Source: Pseudomonas sp. GD04091 (GTDB lineage Bacteria; Pseudomonadota; Gammaproteobacteria; Pseudomonadales; Pseudomonadaceae). From it: a stretch of DNA of 64,000 nucleotides. The stretch covers positions 80,908-144,907 of the forward strand of contig NZ_JAOEBG010000013.1 of the NCBI RefSeq assembly GCF_029836165.1. The letters are read 5' to 3'. Under the pieces are notes generated by a model. It saw nothing but the letters and a program-made list of their open reading frames with translations. It ran no database searches and was not told where the DNA came from. This document shows positions 7,080-15,968 of the stretch, piece after piece (position 1 is the stretch's first letter; the number at the start of each line of letters is the position of its first letter). A program made the position numbers and the translations under genes.

Positions 7080-9524
7080 CTATGCCGGCATGCAGCTCGA
7101 GGTCGCGCGGGCCTCCTGGTCGACCTCGAAATCCAGCCAGCAGGCCTGATGCGGCGCGTCCCCCCAGCTCACCCGCAGCCGCCCGCGCGTGGCCCCGGTG
7201 CGCACTTGCACCAGGTTCCCCTGCCCCACGATGCCGATTTCGCTGCCCTGCTCGTCGAATACGCGAGCGCCGAACGGCAAGGCCTCGCCTCCCTGGTGTT
7301 CGGCACGAAACACCTGCAAGCTGCCGTGGCGCGTGGCGAACCGCAGCAGCGGAGCCGCGCCGGCCCTGGGTACGACCTTGTGCCCGGCAACCAGCAGTTC
7401 GGTGCTGCGCGGCATGCCCTTGGGGTCGATTTCGAGGGTGTTGACGCTGTAAGGCACCAACGAGGGGACGACCGCGTAGCCTCGCCGGTCGAGTCGTGCC
7501 TGTGAATGCTGCCTCACCCGCGCGGCAGTGGCCCCGGGCGCGTGGACGATGGCGAAGCTTTCGCCCAGCGTGGGCGCGGCCGTCACCCCACCGGCATGCG
7601 CCACCAGCGCGCCACGCGCGCCCAGCGCCAGCTGGCGTTGATCGCCGCGGATGCCCAGCGCGGCGCTGAGGTCACCAGCAGGGCCGTGGTAGCGCAGGTT
7701 ACCATCGATACCGACAGGGTCGCGCGCGCCCCCCTGATACACCGCCGCGAGTCCATGCCCCCACTGTGAATGCTCGCCTGCGCGTGCGTTCCAGCGCAGG
7801 TTGCCACTGGACGCCCCACGGGCATCGAAACGCGTTGCGCTGCTCAACACGCCTCGACGGCGCTCACCCAAGGGCACGCTGAAACTGGCGGTGAGGGTAC
7901 GGAACGAATCGCCGCGCTCATGACGCTGGCGGCTCAGCGTCACTCCATAGGCCAGGGCGCCAAAATGGTTGTTGTAGCCCATCAGGTAGTCGGTGCTGCC
8001 GCGCCCTGCCCAACTGCGAGTGCCGCTGACGGACAGATTGAGCCGTCCCGCGCGCGCCCCGAGGGTCTGGTCCAGCACGACGCTGGCGCGCCAATGGCTC
8101 GAATCCTCGGATCGTCCGTGGCGGGCCTGAGCGAACTGATCGAACCCAAGGTAGCCAGGGCTCTGACTGCGGGTGATGGACGCATCCAGGCGTGAGCCGC
8201 TGGCGGCCACCTCCTGGCGCCAGTTCAACCGCACGGCTTGCCCCTGCCGAGTGCCTCCGGGTGACGGTGCGGCGCTGGCGTGATAGCCGGTCAGACCCAC
8301 GGCGCCAACACCCGCGTTCAGGGCAACGCCCATGGCACTGCCGAGGTAGTCCTGCGCCATCCACAAACCACCGTGCACACTCACGCGGTTGTTCAGTCCT
8401 TGCTGCCAGCTGCCCTGGCTGAACGCCGGGCCGACACGACCGTAGCCGTCGCGCCAGCGACCGGCCCCCCAGTCGAAGCGCTTGCCGCCAGAGCGCAACG
8501 CCAGCGCGGCGGCCTGGAACGGCACGGTGAAGACCTGGACACTACCGTCGGCCTCCCTCACCGTGACTTCAAGATCGTCGCTCAAGCCGCTGGGGTAGAG
8601 ATCGTCTATTTCGAACGGACCAGGCGCCACGGTCGACTCGTGTACCACCCGCCCCCGATGGCGGATGCTGACCAGCGCGGTGCTGTTGGCGATGCCGCGC
8701 ACCGTCGGCGCATAGCCCCGTCGGGACTGCGGCAGCATGCGTTCGTCGCTGCCCAGCTGCACGCCTCGAAAGGCGGTGCCCGAGAAGACATCCGCGCTGG
8801 TGAAGGCATCGCCGAGGGCCAACTGTGCCGACCAGGCCGGTACATCGCGTCGTACCGAGGTTGCACCGAGACGATAGCGAGTCGAAGCATCGCCCTCGTC
8901 CTGCAGACTACCCTCATGGCGCCAGTACCAGTCACCCGTATTCAGCCCGGCACGCAGGCCAAGAAAACCTTGACGGATGCTGCCTCGCGCCGGCGCCTGC
9001 TGCTGATACAAGTTCAGGTCGTAGTCGACGAAACCGACGGTGACGCCACTGTCCCAACTCTGCGGACTCACCAGATCGACAGGTCGGCGGAGCAGGCTGT
9101 CCTGGCTGATGCTCAGCACCAGCCGCAACTCGGCGTACTCCAGCGCTTCGCTGGCGTTCATGCCCAGCGCGTCGAGTGCCGCACATCCATTCGCCTCCTC
9201 CAACAGACTGCGCGCTTCTGGCGTCAGGCGTTGCAGGTCCACCCCCAGCGCTTGCAACACGTCGCTTGCGTAGCAGGGGACGGCCGAGGAGGCGCCGGGC
9301 GCTAGCCGCAACGATATCCGATGACGTCCGGCCCAATGCTGGTTGAGTGTCACGTCAAGGTCCAGCTCTCCCTCCGCAACGACGTCCGCGCGCTCAAAGC
9401 GCTGCAGGTCAGCCGACGTTCCCAGGCGCAGCAGGCGCGGATCGAACTCGACCGGGCTGGCGAGCCCCACACCGGGTAGCGCCAGCAGACCGAGCAGCAC
9501 TAAGCGCAAATCCATGACAGACAT
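7080..9524 (-). CDS. Fimbrial outer-membrane usher (PapC family)
   Basis: An 814-residue usher with a signal peptide (MDLRLVLLGLLALPGVGLA) and N-terminal domain VEFDPRLLRLG. The middle region has the beta-barrel pattern, with RRGYAPTVRGIANSTA and GPFEIDDLYPSGLSDDLEV marking the plug-containing translocation pore. The C-terminal domains include FGARVFDEQGSEIGIVGQ and end with the cysteine pair ACWLDFE...SSC typical of ushers. It secretes and assembles chaperone-bound subunits. Its start lies 11 bases after the chaperone stop. No adhesin gene follows it; the next gene is ahpC. Confidence 0.93.
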   Translation of the reverse strand: MSVMDLRLVLLGLLALPGVGLASPVEFDPRLLRLGTSADLQRFERADVVAEGELDLDVTLNQHWAGRHRISLRLAPGASSAVPCYASDVLQALGVDLQRLTPEARSLLEEANGCAALDALGMNASEALEYAELRLVLSISQDSLLRRPVDLVSPQSWDSGVTVGFVDYDLNLYQQQAPARGSIRQGFLGLRAGLNTGDWYWRHEGSLQDEGDASTRYRLGATSVRRDVPAWSAQLALGDAFTSADVFSGTAFRGVQLGSDERMLPQSRRGYAPTVRGIANSTALVSIRHRGRVVHESTVAPGPFEIDDLYPSGLSDDLEVTVREADGSVQVFTVPFQAAALALRSGGKRFDWGAGRWRDGYGRVGPAFSQGSWQQGLNNRVSVHGGLWMAQDYLGSAMGVALNAGVGAVGLTGYHASAAPSPGGTRQGQAVRLNWRQEVAASGSRLDASITRSQSPGYLGFDQFAQARHGRSEDSSHWRASVVLDQTLGARAGRLNLSVSGTRSWAGRGSTDYLMGYNNHFGALAYGVTLSRQRHERGDSFRTLTASFSVPLGERRRGVLSSATRFDARGASSGNLRWNARAGEHSQWGHGLAAVYQGGARDPVGIDGNLRYHGPAGDLSAALGIRGDQRQLALGARGALVAHAGGVTAAPTLGESFAIVHAPGATAARVRQHSQARLDRRGYAVVPSLVPYSVNTLEIDPKGMPRSTELLVAGHKVVPRAGAAPLLRFATRHGSLQVFRAEHQGGEALPFGARVFDEQGSEIGIVGQGNLVQVRTGATRGRLRVSWGDAPHQACWLDFEVDQEARATSSCMPA

Positions 9525-9535
9525 GGCACACGCCC

Positions 9536-10267
9536 TTACTGCAGCGACACGGCGCTGGCCAGCCGCTCGGCGCCGTGGTCATCGATGAACGAATAGTCCA
9601 CTTGCGTGGGCATGGCGTGCGCATCGGTCAGGCCATCGATATCGAATCGCGCCTGAGAGAAGGGCAACACGTGTACCGGCTGGCCTTTCAGCAGCGTGCC
9701 TTCACGCATCACGCCGACGCGCCCCAGGTTGACCACATACGGGCCGTTGTTTTGCGTCTCCAGCAACCAGCGCGCGCCGTCGCGCACCCAGCGCCAGACC
9801 AGCTCGCGATGAGCATCGGCAGGCCTTCCGGCCAGGTTCTCCGGGCGATGGAACAGCTTGATGCGCGTACGCAGCGCCACGTTGATGACGTTGCCGCTAC
9901 CCTTGGGGCTGACCTCGAGCACATTCAGCCAATACAGGGTTTCGCGATCGAGCGGCATCGCCGTGCCGGTGTGGAACAGGCGCAGGCTCTGACTCTTTCC
10001 AGGATCGATGCGAAACAGTGGCGGCATCAGACTGAACGGCACCTGAGGATTCTGTGCGTCCTCCATGACCACGCCATCGTCGATCCAGGCCTGAACCAGC
10101 GCGGGCTGCTTGCCCTGATTGGTCAGGCTGACGGTCACCTCGGCCTGGTCGGCCGGGTAGACCACCCGGGTGGTGGCGATGGTCACGCTGGCCTGGACAC
10201 TGCCGATGGCCAACAGCGAGCCGGCCAGCAGCAGTGCGCGCCAGCCGACGATAGAAAGCAGCTTCAT
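9536..10267 (-). CDS. Periplasmic fimbrial chaperone (PapD family)
   Basis: A 243-residue two-domain chaperone with a signal peptide ending in SVQA. Diagnostic features are the first-strand TTRVVYPADQAEVTVSLTNQG, the conserved proline region PLFRIDPGKSQSLRLFHTG with the G1-strand, and ETLYWLNVLEVSPKG. It donates a strand to fimbrial subunits in the periplasm and delivers them to the usher. The start was set at the second ATG, before the hydrophobic segment; the first ATG (10282) is possible. It is the middle gene of a three-gene operon. Confidence 0.9.
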   Translation of the reverse strand: MKLLSIVGWRALLLAGSLLAIGSVQASVTIATTRVVYPADQAEVTVSLTNQGKQPALVQAWIDDGVVMEDAQNPQVPFSLMPPLFRIDPGKSQSLRLFHTGTAMPLDRETLYWLNVLEVSPKGSGNVINVALRTRIKLFHRPENLAGRPADAHRELVWRWVRDGARWLLETQNNGPYVVNLGRVGVMREGTLLKGQPVHVLPFSQARFDIDGLTDAHAMPTQVDYSFIDDHGAERLASAVSLQ

Positions 10268-10327
10268 GAACGAATCTCGCATGCAACAGCTGGGGAAGCA
10301 GCCCCCGCAGGGGCTACTGGTGCAGGC

Positions 10328-10855
10328 TTACAAGTACTCGAGCGAGTAACGGACGTTGGTCGAGACCAGACCAGGCGTGGTACTGCCCAGCGAGAAATAA
10401 CGGGCGGTGTAGTTCAGGATGGCATTGCCGTTGACGATGTCGATCCGCTGGGAGTTCTGGTTACCTCTGGCACCCGCGAGGTTCATGGGCGCTCGGGCGC
10501 TGTTGAGCAACTGCACATCGACGTTGCCGGCCGCGCCGGACCCGCCATCTACGGTGAGCCGCCCTTCGGGGTTCACGGTCGGGCCCGGCTCGAAGTAGGT
10601 GGAGACCTGGCCAACATGCGAACACTGGCTCAGCACCAGGCTGAAACTCTGCTCGCCGGCGGTCTGCCCAGCCTGGCGCAGATCATAGGTGCTGACTTGC
10701 GGCAGGTTGACCAACAGATCGTTGTTGCCGCCGTTGATGACACAGGTCGGGCCCGCCACGCTGCCATTGAAGCTGATCAGACCTTGATCGGCATTGGCCG
10801 CCGCCGCAAGCGTCAGGGCAAAGGTGCTCAGGATAATTTTCGGCAAGGCATTCAT
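10328..10855 (-). CDS. Major fimbrial subunit (type 1 pilin-like)
   Basis: A 175-residue pilin. The signal peptide ends in AAAANA. The mature protein starts DQGLISFNGSVAGPTCVI, and a second cysteine in LVLSQCSHVG would form the conserved pilin disulfide. The C-terminus NVRYSLEYL has the alternating hydrophobic pattern and near-terminal Tyr expected for donor-strand exchange. The start at 10855 is supported by AGAGGAAAA; the frame to 10939 has no RBS. It is the only pilin in the cluster and is first in the operon. Confidence 0.88.
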   Translation of the reverse strand: MNALPKIILSTFALTLAAAANADQGLISFNGSVAGPTCVINGGNNDLLVNLPQVSTYDLRQAGQTAGEQSFSLVLSQCSHVGQVSTYFEPGPTVNPEGRLTVDGGSGAAGNVDVQLLNSARAPMNLAGARGNQNSQRIDIVNGNAILNYTARYFSLGSTTPGLVSTNVRYSLEYL

Positions 10856-10946
10856 TGGAAGTTTTCCTCTCGTTGTGACGACCTGGCGACGCCAGGCCGG
10901 TGCCACGCGAGCGGCACCCGATGAGTATCGATAACCCACCGGGTCC

Positions 10947-10977
10947 GAGGCTGTAGGAAAACTTAGAGGCTGTAGGA
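10947..10977. repeat. Direct repeat pair in the fimbrial promoter region
   Basis: GAGGCTGTAGGA occurs at 10947-10958 and again at 10966-10977, a 19-bp period (about two helical turns). The pair lies about 90 bases upstream of the pilin start, in the gap to gor. It could be a tandem operator; no regulator is identified. Confidence 0.5.
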
Positions 10978-11060
10978 CATTTCACGCGCCACCAGCGTAG
11001 GAAGCTTCGCCGGCACTGCGCCACGGAGCCGCGGCCGGGCTCCTGCGGCGCAGGCCCACT

Positions 11061-12416
11061 TCAACGGGTCACGGTGCGCATGGTCACGAACTCTTCGGCG
11101 GCGGTCGGATGCACGCCGATGGTTTCGTCGAACTGCTGCTTGGTCGCCCCGGCCTTCAGCGCAATCCCCAATCCCTGGATGATCTCGCCAGCATCCGGTC
11201 CGACCATGTGGCAGCCCAGTACCTTGTCGGTGTCGGCATCCACCACCAGCTTCATCAGGGTCTTTTCCTGAATGTCCGTGAGAGTCAGCTTCATCGCCCG
11301 GAAACGGCTCTCGAAGACTTGCACCTTGTGACCGGCAGCCAGGGCCTGCTCTTCGGTCAGCCCCACGGTACCGATCGGTGGCTGGCTGAACACCGCGGTG
11401 GGGATGTTCTGGTAGTCGACCGGGCGATACTGCTCGGGCTTGAACAGCCTGCGCGCCACGGCCATGCCTTCGGCCAGCGCCACCGGCGTGAGCTGCACAC
11501 GGCCGATCACATCGCCGATGGCCAGGATCGAAGGCTCGGTGGTCTGATACTGCTCGTCGACGCGGATGAAACCACGCGGATCCAGTTCCACGCCGGTATT
11601 CTCCAGGCCCAGATTGTCCAGCATCGGGCGGCGGCCAGTGGCGTAGAAGATGCAGTCGGCGACAAGCTCGCGGCCATCCTTGAGCGTGGCCTTGAGGCTG
11701 CCGTCGTCGAGCTTGTCGATGCGCTGGATGTCGGCGTTGAACTGCAGGTCCAGGCCGCGTTTTTCCAGTTCTTCCTTCAGGTGAGTCCGTACCGAACCGT
11801 CGAAGCCGCGCAGGAACAGGTCGCCGCGGTAAAGCAGCGTGGTATCGGCGCCCAGGCCCTGGAAGATGCCGGCAAACTCGACGGCGATGTAACCGCCGCC
11901 CACCACCAGCACGCGTCGCGGCAGGTCCTTGAGGTAGAACGCCTCGTTGGAGGTGACGGCCAGTTCCTTGCCCGGGATGTCCGGCACCTGCGGCCAGCCG
12001 CCGGTGGCAATCAGGATGTGCTTGGCGCTGTAGCGCTGACCTTCCACTTCCACTTCGTGGGCGCCGGTCATCCGCGCATGCCCCTGCAGCAGAGTGACGC
12101 CGCTGTTGACCAGCAGGTTGCGGTAGATGCCGTTGAGGCGCTCGATCTCGCGATTCTTGTTGGCGATCAGGGTGCCCCAGTCGAAGTGACCTTCCTCCAG
12201 GGTCCAGCCAAAGCCGGCGGCCTGTTCCAGCTCGTCGGCGACATGGGCGCCGTACACCAGCAGTTTTTTCGGCACACAACCGACGTTGACACAGGTGCCC
12301 CCCAGGTAACGGCTTTCAGCCACCGCCACCCTGGCGCCGAAGCCGGCGGCGAAACGTGCCGCGCGCACACCACCGGAACCGGCGCCAATCACGAACAGAT
12401 CAAAATCGTAGGCCAT
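11061..12416 (-). CDS. gor: Glutathione-disulfide reductase
   Basis: A 451-residue NADPH- and FAD-dependent reductase that keeps glutathione reduced. The sequence shows the FAD motif VIGAGSGGVRAARFAAG, the redox-active disulfide in GGTCVNVGCVPKKLL, the NADPH motif VVGGGYIAVEFAGIFQG, the FAD motif ILAIGDVIGRVQLTP, and the C-terminal His-Glu pair in IGVHPTAAEEF that completes the active site. The length is normal. It is monocistronic, between the fimbrial operon and a REP pair. Confidence 0.96.
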   Translation of the reverse strand: MAYDFDLFVIGAGSGGVRAARFAAGFGARVAVAESRYLGGTCVNVGCVPKKLLVYGAHVADELEQAAGFGWTLEEGHFDWGTLIANKNREIERLNGIYRNLLVNSGVTLLQGHARMTGAHEVEVEGQRYSAKHILIATGGWPQVPDIPGKELAVTSNEAFYLKDLPRRVLVVGGGYIAVEFAGIFQGLGADTTLLYRGDLFLRGFDGSVRTHLKEELEKRGLDLQFNADIQRIDKLDDGSLKATLKDGRELVADCIFYATGRRPMLDNLGLENTGVELDPRGFIRVDEQYQTTEPSILAIGDVIGRVQLTPVALAEGMAVARRLFKPEQYRPVDYQNIPTAVFSQPPIGTVGLTEEQALAAGHKVQVFESRFRAMKLTLTDIQEKTLMKLVVDADTDKVLGCHMVGPDAGEIIQGLGIALKAGATKQQFDETIGVHPTAAEEFVTMRTVTR

Positions 12417-12510
12417 GTATTCAGTCTCCTAGGCGGGCGCCCAGCATAGCGCCGTTGGCCGCCACAAACAAAAAAGCCACCCTTCGGGACAATGCCGATC
12501 GCTCGAAATC

Positions 12511-12615
12511 ATTGGGGCCGCCTTGCGGCCCTTCGCGGGCAAGCCCGCTCCCACAGAAGTTGTGCCTATCTGTGGGAGCGGGCTTGCCCGCGAAGGGCTG
12601 CACAGCAGCCCCAAT
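12511..12615. repeat. Inverted pair of REP elements (BIME-like)
   Basis: Two palindromic units in opposite orientation: 12528-12556 reads GCCCTTCGCGGGCAAGCCCG onward to CCCACAG, and 12571-12600 is its reverse complement. The outer flanks also match (ATTGGGGC versus GCCCCAAT). This is a REP doublet between gor and galU of the kind scattered through P. putida genomes. Confidence 0.9.
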
Positions 12616-12668
12616 GCATCAGCCGAACGGCATCACCCGAGGGGTGGCTTGCGACCTCTTGGGCGAAC

Positions 12669-13508
12669 TCAGTACGCCTTGCCGGTCTTGTAGTAGTTCT
12701 CGAAGCAGAAGTTGGTCGCGTCGATGTAACCTTCGGCACCACCGCAGTCGAAACGCTTGCCCTTGAACTTGTAGGCGATCACGCAGCCATCCTTGGCCTG
12801 CTGCAGCAGGGCGTCGGTGATCTGGATTTCACCGCCCTTGCCAGGTTGGGTGTTCTGGATGATGTCGAAGATGTCCGGCGTCAGGATGTAACGACCGATG
12901 ATCGCGAGGTTCGAAGGCGCGTCCTCGGGGGCCGGCTTCTCGACCATGTTGGTCACACGGTAGATGTCGTCACGGATCATTTCGCCGGCGATCACGCCGT
13001 ACTTGTTGGTTTCCTGCGGGTCGACTTCCTGGATGGCAACGATCGAGCAGCGGTACTGCTTGAACAGCTTGACCATCTGGGTCAAAACGCCATCGCCTTC
13101 CGGGTTGACGCACAGGTCGTCGGCGAGTACCACGGCGAACGGCTCGTCGCCGATCAGCGGACGACCAGTGAGGATCGCGTGACCCAGGCCCTTCATTTCA
13201 GTCTGACGGGTGTAGGAGAACGAGCACTCGTCGAGCAGGCGACGGATGCCGACCAGGTATTTCTCCTTGTCGGTACCCTTGATCTGGTTTTCCAGCTCGT
13301 AGCTGATGTCGAAGTGGTCTTCCAGGGCGCGCTTGCCGCGACCGGTGACGATGGAGATCTCGTTCAGGCCGGCGTCCAGCGCCTCTTCAACGCCATACTG
13401 GATCAGTGGCTTGTTGACCACCGGCAGCATTTCCTTGGGCATGGCTTTGGTAGCGGGCAGGAAGCGGGTGCCGTAACCGGCTGCCGGGAACAAGCATTTC
13501 TTGATCAT
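12669..13508 (-). CDS. galU: UTP--glucose-1-phosphate uridylyltransferase
   Basis: A 279-residue nucleotidyltransferase making UDP-glucose for exopolysaccharide, LPS and trehalose pathways. The nucleotide-binding loop is FPAAGYGTRFLPATKAMPKE, followed by VNKPLIQYGVEEALDAG and the sugar-binding region RPLIGDEPFAVVLADDLC. I use the start MIKKCLFP, five codons inside the longest frame. Family length and colinearity are normal. It lies upstream of gor in the same direction. Confidence 0.96.
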   Translation of the reverse strand: MIKKCLFPAAGYGTRFLPATKAMPKEMLPVVNKPLIQYGVEEALDAGLNEISIVTGRGKRALEDHFDISYELENQIKGTDKEKYLVGIRRLLDECSFSYTRQTEMKGLGHAILTGRPLIGDEPFAVVLADDLCVNPEGDGVLTQMVKLFKQYRCSIVAIQEVDPQETNKYGVIAGEMIRDDIYRVTNMVEKPAPEDAPSNLAIIGRYILTPDIFDIIQNTQPGKGGEIQITDALLQQAKDGCVIAYKFKGKRFDCGGAEGYIDATNFCFENYYKTGKAY

Positions 13509-13736
13509 ATACGTCCTTAACAAGGGCTTTGCGTACGAAATTCGGCGCAGTCTAATCAGGCGGCGGTCACCTTACAATGCCCGCGCGCCGGCCGATGCCA
13601 TCATAGAGATATTCCAGTGTAGTTAGTTCCGGAGGCACGCAAATATTGCGCACTGCGCAGGTCAGCGCAGGCTGGCCCGCGTCCACGGCGATGGCGTCCT
13701 GGCCGTGGAAGCGGACTGGCCCCGGAGGAGGCCGCC

Positions 13737-14651
13737 TCAGCCGCCGACTCCCTGCCCGATCAGCACGCCATCGACCTTCTGCCCATACAGGTTGACCCCG
13801 TCATTGGCGTGGAATTTCAGGCGTGTCTTCTCGATCGAGCCCTGCACCAGCCGCGGGTCCTGAGGCCGCTCATGGCGATTGATCCAGGCCGCCACGTCCC
13901 AGGCCTGCTGGTCGCTCAGGCTGCCGGGCTTGCCCAGGGGCATGTTGTACTTGATGAACGAGGCCGCGGTGTTGATCCGGTGCATCCCGGCGCCCCAGTT
14001 GTAGGAGTCCTTGCCCCACAGCGGCGGCATCACATACTCCCCGGCCACCTTCTGCCCTTCGCCATCGTTGCCGTGGCAGAGGGCGCACTGCTGGTCATAC
14101 ACCTGCTTGCCTCGCTTGAAGTCGTAGCCGCCCTCGGGCTGCGGCACTTCCGGATAGCCACGCCCGGCGATCTCCACGCCCGTCGGCGCCTGGGTCGACA
14201 GCCAGTAGGCATACACGCTGAGGGCGGTCATCTGCGGGCTGTCGGCGGCCGGTGGCTTGCCGTTCATGCTGAACGTGAAGCACCCCTGGATACGCTCGGC
14301 GAAAGTATTGACCTTGTCGTTCTTCTTGCGATACGCCGGATACATCGGGTAAGCGCCCCAGAGCGGCGCGGAGTGGACCATGCGCCCCTGGTCGAGGTGA
14401 CAGTTGCTGCAGTTCATGCCATTGCCGACCGCCTCGGGCATCAGCCGACGCGTGTCGACGAACAGCGCATGCCCTTCGCGGACCATCTTGCCGAATGCGT
14501 TGTCAGGGATCGCGTTTTCCGCGGGAGGTACGAACTGCGGGGCGGTCTGCCCCCCCGGGACCTTGAGCTGGGACTGGTCTTCCATGGCGATAGGCGCGGC
14601 GTGGGCGGTGCCCATGGCCAGCAGCAACAGAGCGGGAATCATCGGTTTCAT
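13737..14651 (-). CDS. tsdA: Di-haem cytochrome c, thiosulfate dehydrogenase (TsdA)-like
   Basis: A 304-residue exported cytochrome with a signal peptide ending in AHA and two haem c motifs, CSNCH (about residue 81) and CALCH (about residue 192). The stretch HSAPLWGAYPMYPAYRKKND followed by ERIQGCFTFSMNGKPP is the pattern I associate with TsdA, where the cysteine of the IQGC segment would be the unusual thiolate haem ligand. TsdA couples two thiosulfate molecules into tetrathionate or does the reverse. Its ATG overlaps the stop of the upstream cytochrome gene by four bases. The TsdA call is from memory of motifs; a plain c-type cytochrome is the alternative. Confidence 0.72.
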   Translation of the reverse strand: MKPMIPALLLLAMGTAHAAPIAMEDQSQLKVPGGQTAPQFVPPAENAIPDNAFGKMVREGHALFVDTRRLMPEAVGNGMNCSNCHLDQGRMVHSAPLWGAYPMYPAYRKKNDKVNTFAERIQGCFTFSMNGKPPAADSPQMTALSVYAYWLSTQAPTGVEIAGRGYPEVPQPEGGYDFKRGKQVYDQQCALCHGNDGEGQKVAGEYVMPPLWGKDSYNWGAGMHRINTAASFIKYNMPLGKPGSLSDQQAWDVAAWINRHERPQDPRLVQGSIEKTRLKFHANDGVNLYGQKVDGVLIGQGVGG

Positions 14652-15301
14652 GGCTTGACCTCCTGGCTGGCCGGATGGGCGAAGTAGTCGGCAACCGCCT
14701 TGACCTCGGCATCGGTCATCGCCTTGGCCACGTTGACCATCAACTGGTTGGGGTCATTGCTGCGGCTGCCATCGCGCCAGGCATTGAGCTGCGCCACCAG
14801 ATAGCCGGCGGGCTGTCCGGCCAGGGGGGGAAAGTGCTCGCCGACGCCACTGCCGCCCGGGCCATGGCACTGCACGCAGCCGGGAATCTGCCGGCTCCAG
14901 TCGCCGTACAGCGCCAGGCGTGTCGTCGGATCGCCGGCGATCTGCTGACGACGCAGGTCAGGCGCGCCATCGGCGGGCAACGAGGCCAGGTAGGCGCTCA
15001 CCGCTTCGATTTCCGCGTCATCCAGGGCCTTGGCCAGCGGCTCCATCACCGCCTGCTTGCGGCTGCCAGCGCGAAAATCATGCAGTTGCTTGGCGAGATA
15101 GCCGGCCGACAAGCCGGCGAGGCGAGGAAAACCGGCGGCGGCAATGCCCTTGCCGTCCGGCCCATGGCAGCCCAGGCAGGCCATGGCGGCGGGGTTCTGC
15201 CCGCCCTGGTTGAAAATCTTCTGGCCGTCGGCAGCGTGCGCCGAGGGCCAGGCCAGGATCAGCACGCTGCCGATCAGGACACGACTCAAGGGGTTCATCA
15301 C
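14648..15301 (-). CDS. tsdB: Di-haem cytochrome c4-type, TsdB-like electron acceptor
   Basis: A 217-residue periplasmic cytochrome made of two similar class I domains, each with CXXCH: CLGCHGPDGKGIA near residue 43 and CVQCHGPGGSGVG near residue 140. Both domains repeat the pattern FPRLAGLSAGYLAKQLHDFR / FPPLAGQPAGYLVAQLNAWR. The signal peptide ends in SAHA. It overlaps the downstream tsdA-like gene by ATGA, which implies translational coupling. It is the likely electron partner of that enzyme. Cytochrome c4 is an equally good structural name. Confidence 0.75.
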   Translation of the reverse strand: MMNPLSRVLIGSVLILAWPSAHAADGQKIFNQGGQNPAAMACLGCHGPDGKGIAAAGFPRLAGLSAGYLAKQLHDFRAGSRKQAVMEPLAKALDDAEIEAVSAYLASLPADGAPDLRRQQIAGDPTTRLALYGDWSRQIPGCVQCHGPGGSGVGEHFPPLAGQPAGYLVAQLNAWRDGSRSNDPNQLMVNVAKAMTDAEVKAVADYFAHPASQEVKP

Positions 15302-15443
15302 GGAGACTCCATTTCCTTGTTATAAGCTTAGGCTCAAACGATATAAGCCCAGAAATACTAGGCCTATTCCCCGGCATGCGACAACGTGCCGCCGGGAAGG
15401 AAAATGGCATTTCGCCAGCTAATCGCCGATTAACTGCGCTGGA

Positions 15444-15803
15444 TCAAGAACCGGAGATGCATTGGGTCGCCGAGGTGCGCACATCGCCCAGGCGCAGGGG
15501 GAAGTTGTTCAGGCGCTCGTAGACCTTGATCGAGCTGCCGCTGCCACGCTTGTCGATATCCAGCAACGCTGCGGGGCCAGCACCAGCCGTCAGCTTCTGC
15601 GGCACGATCAGGCGCAGCCCGCCCCCGCGGACCTCTTCCTGCAGCGGATCACGGGTATCGGCCAGCTTGCGCTTCACGCAATCGGCATACTCCCGAGGCG
15701 ACTTGCCGGATATCACATCCATGGTTTCGTGAGACTGCTCCAGTTCCGACACGCTGACACAACCACCCAACGTCAGCGCCACCGCTGCCACCATCCATTT
15801 CAT
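15444..15803 (-). CDS. Small lipoprotein of unknown function
   Basis: A 119-residue predicted lipoprotein. The signal and lipobox are at the N-terminus (VAAVALTLGGCVSV), followed by a charged region with the conserved-looking segment SPREYADCVKRKLAD. A second cysteine pair (ADC, TQC) may form a disulfide. GGAG precedes the chosen ATG. I do not recognise a named family. It stands alone between the cytochromes and the divergent DUF1883 gene. Confidence 0.72.
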   Translation of the reverse strand: MKWMVAAVALTLGGCVSVSELEQSHETMDVISGKSPREYADCVKRKLADTRDPLQEEVRGGGLRLIVPQKLTAGAGPAALLDIDKRGSGSSIKVYERLNNFPLRLGDVRTSATQCISGS

Positions 15804-15968
15804 GCACGCCATCTCCAGCTTCTTGTAAAGTCATCCTCTGACCACGCCCAGGCGGTTTTGCTCCCACCTCTGGCAGAATTCTCCTTGGCCGGGCCAGCCC
15901 GGACGCAAGTGTAACCTCACATCGTGATATCTTTCGCGTTTGCAGAACCAATCCTTGCGGAGCACCCC

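Noticed and set aside
12528..12600. Repeat pair as a CRISPR array or IS ends
   Set aside because: There are only two inverted units with a short middle segment, no spacer periodicity and no transposase. The core matches REP elements elsewhere in the window.
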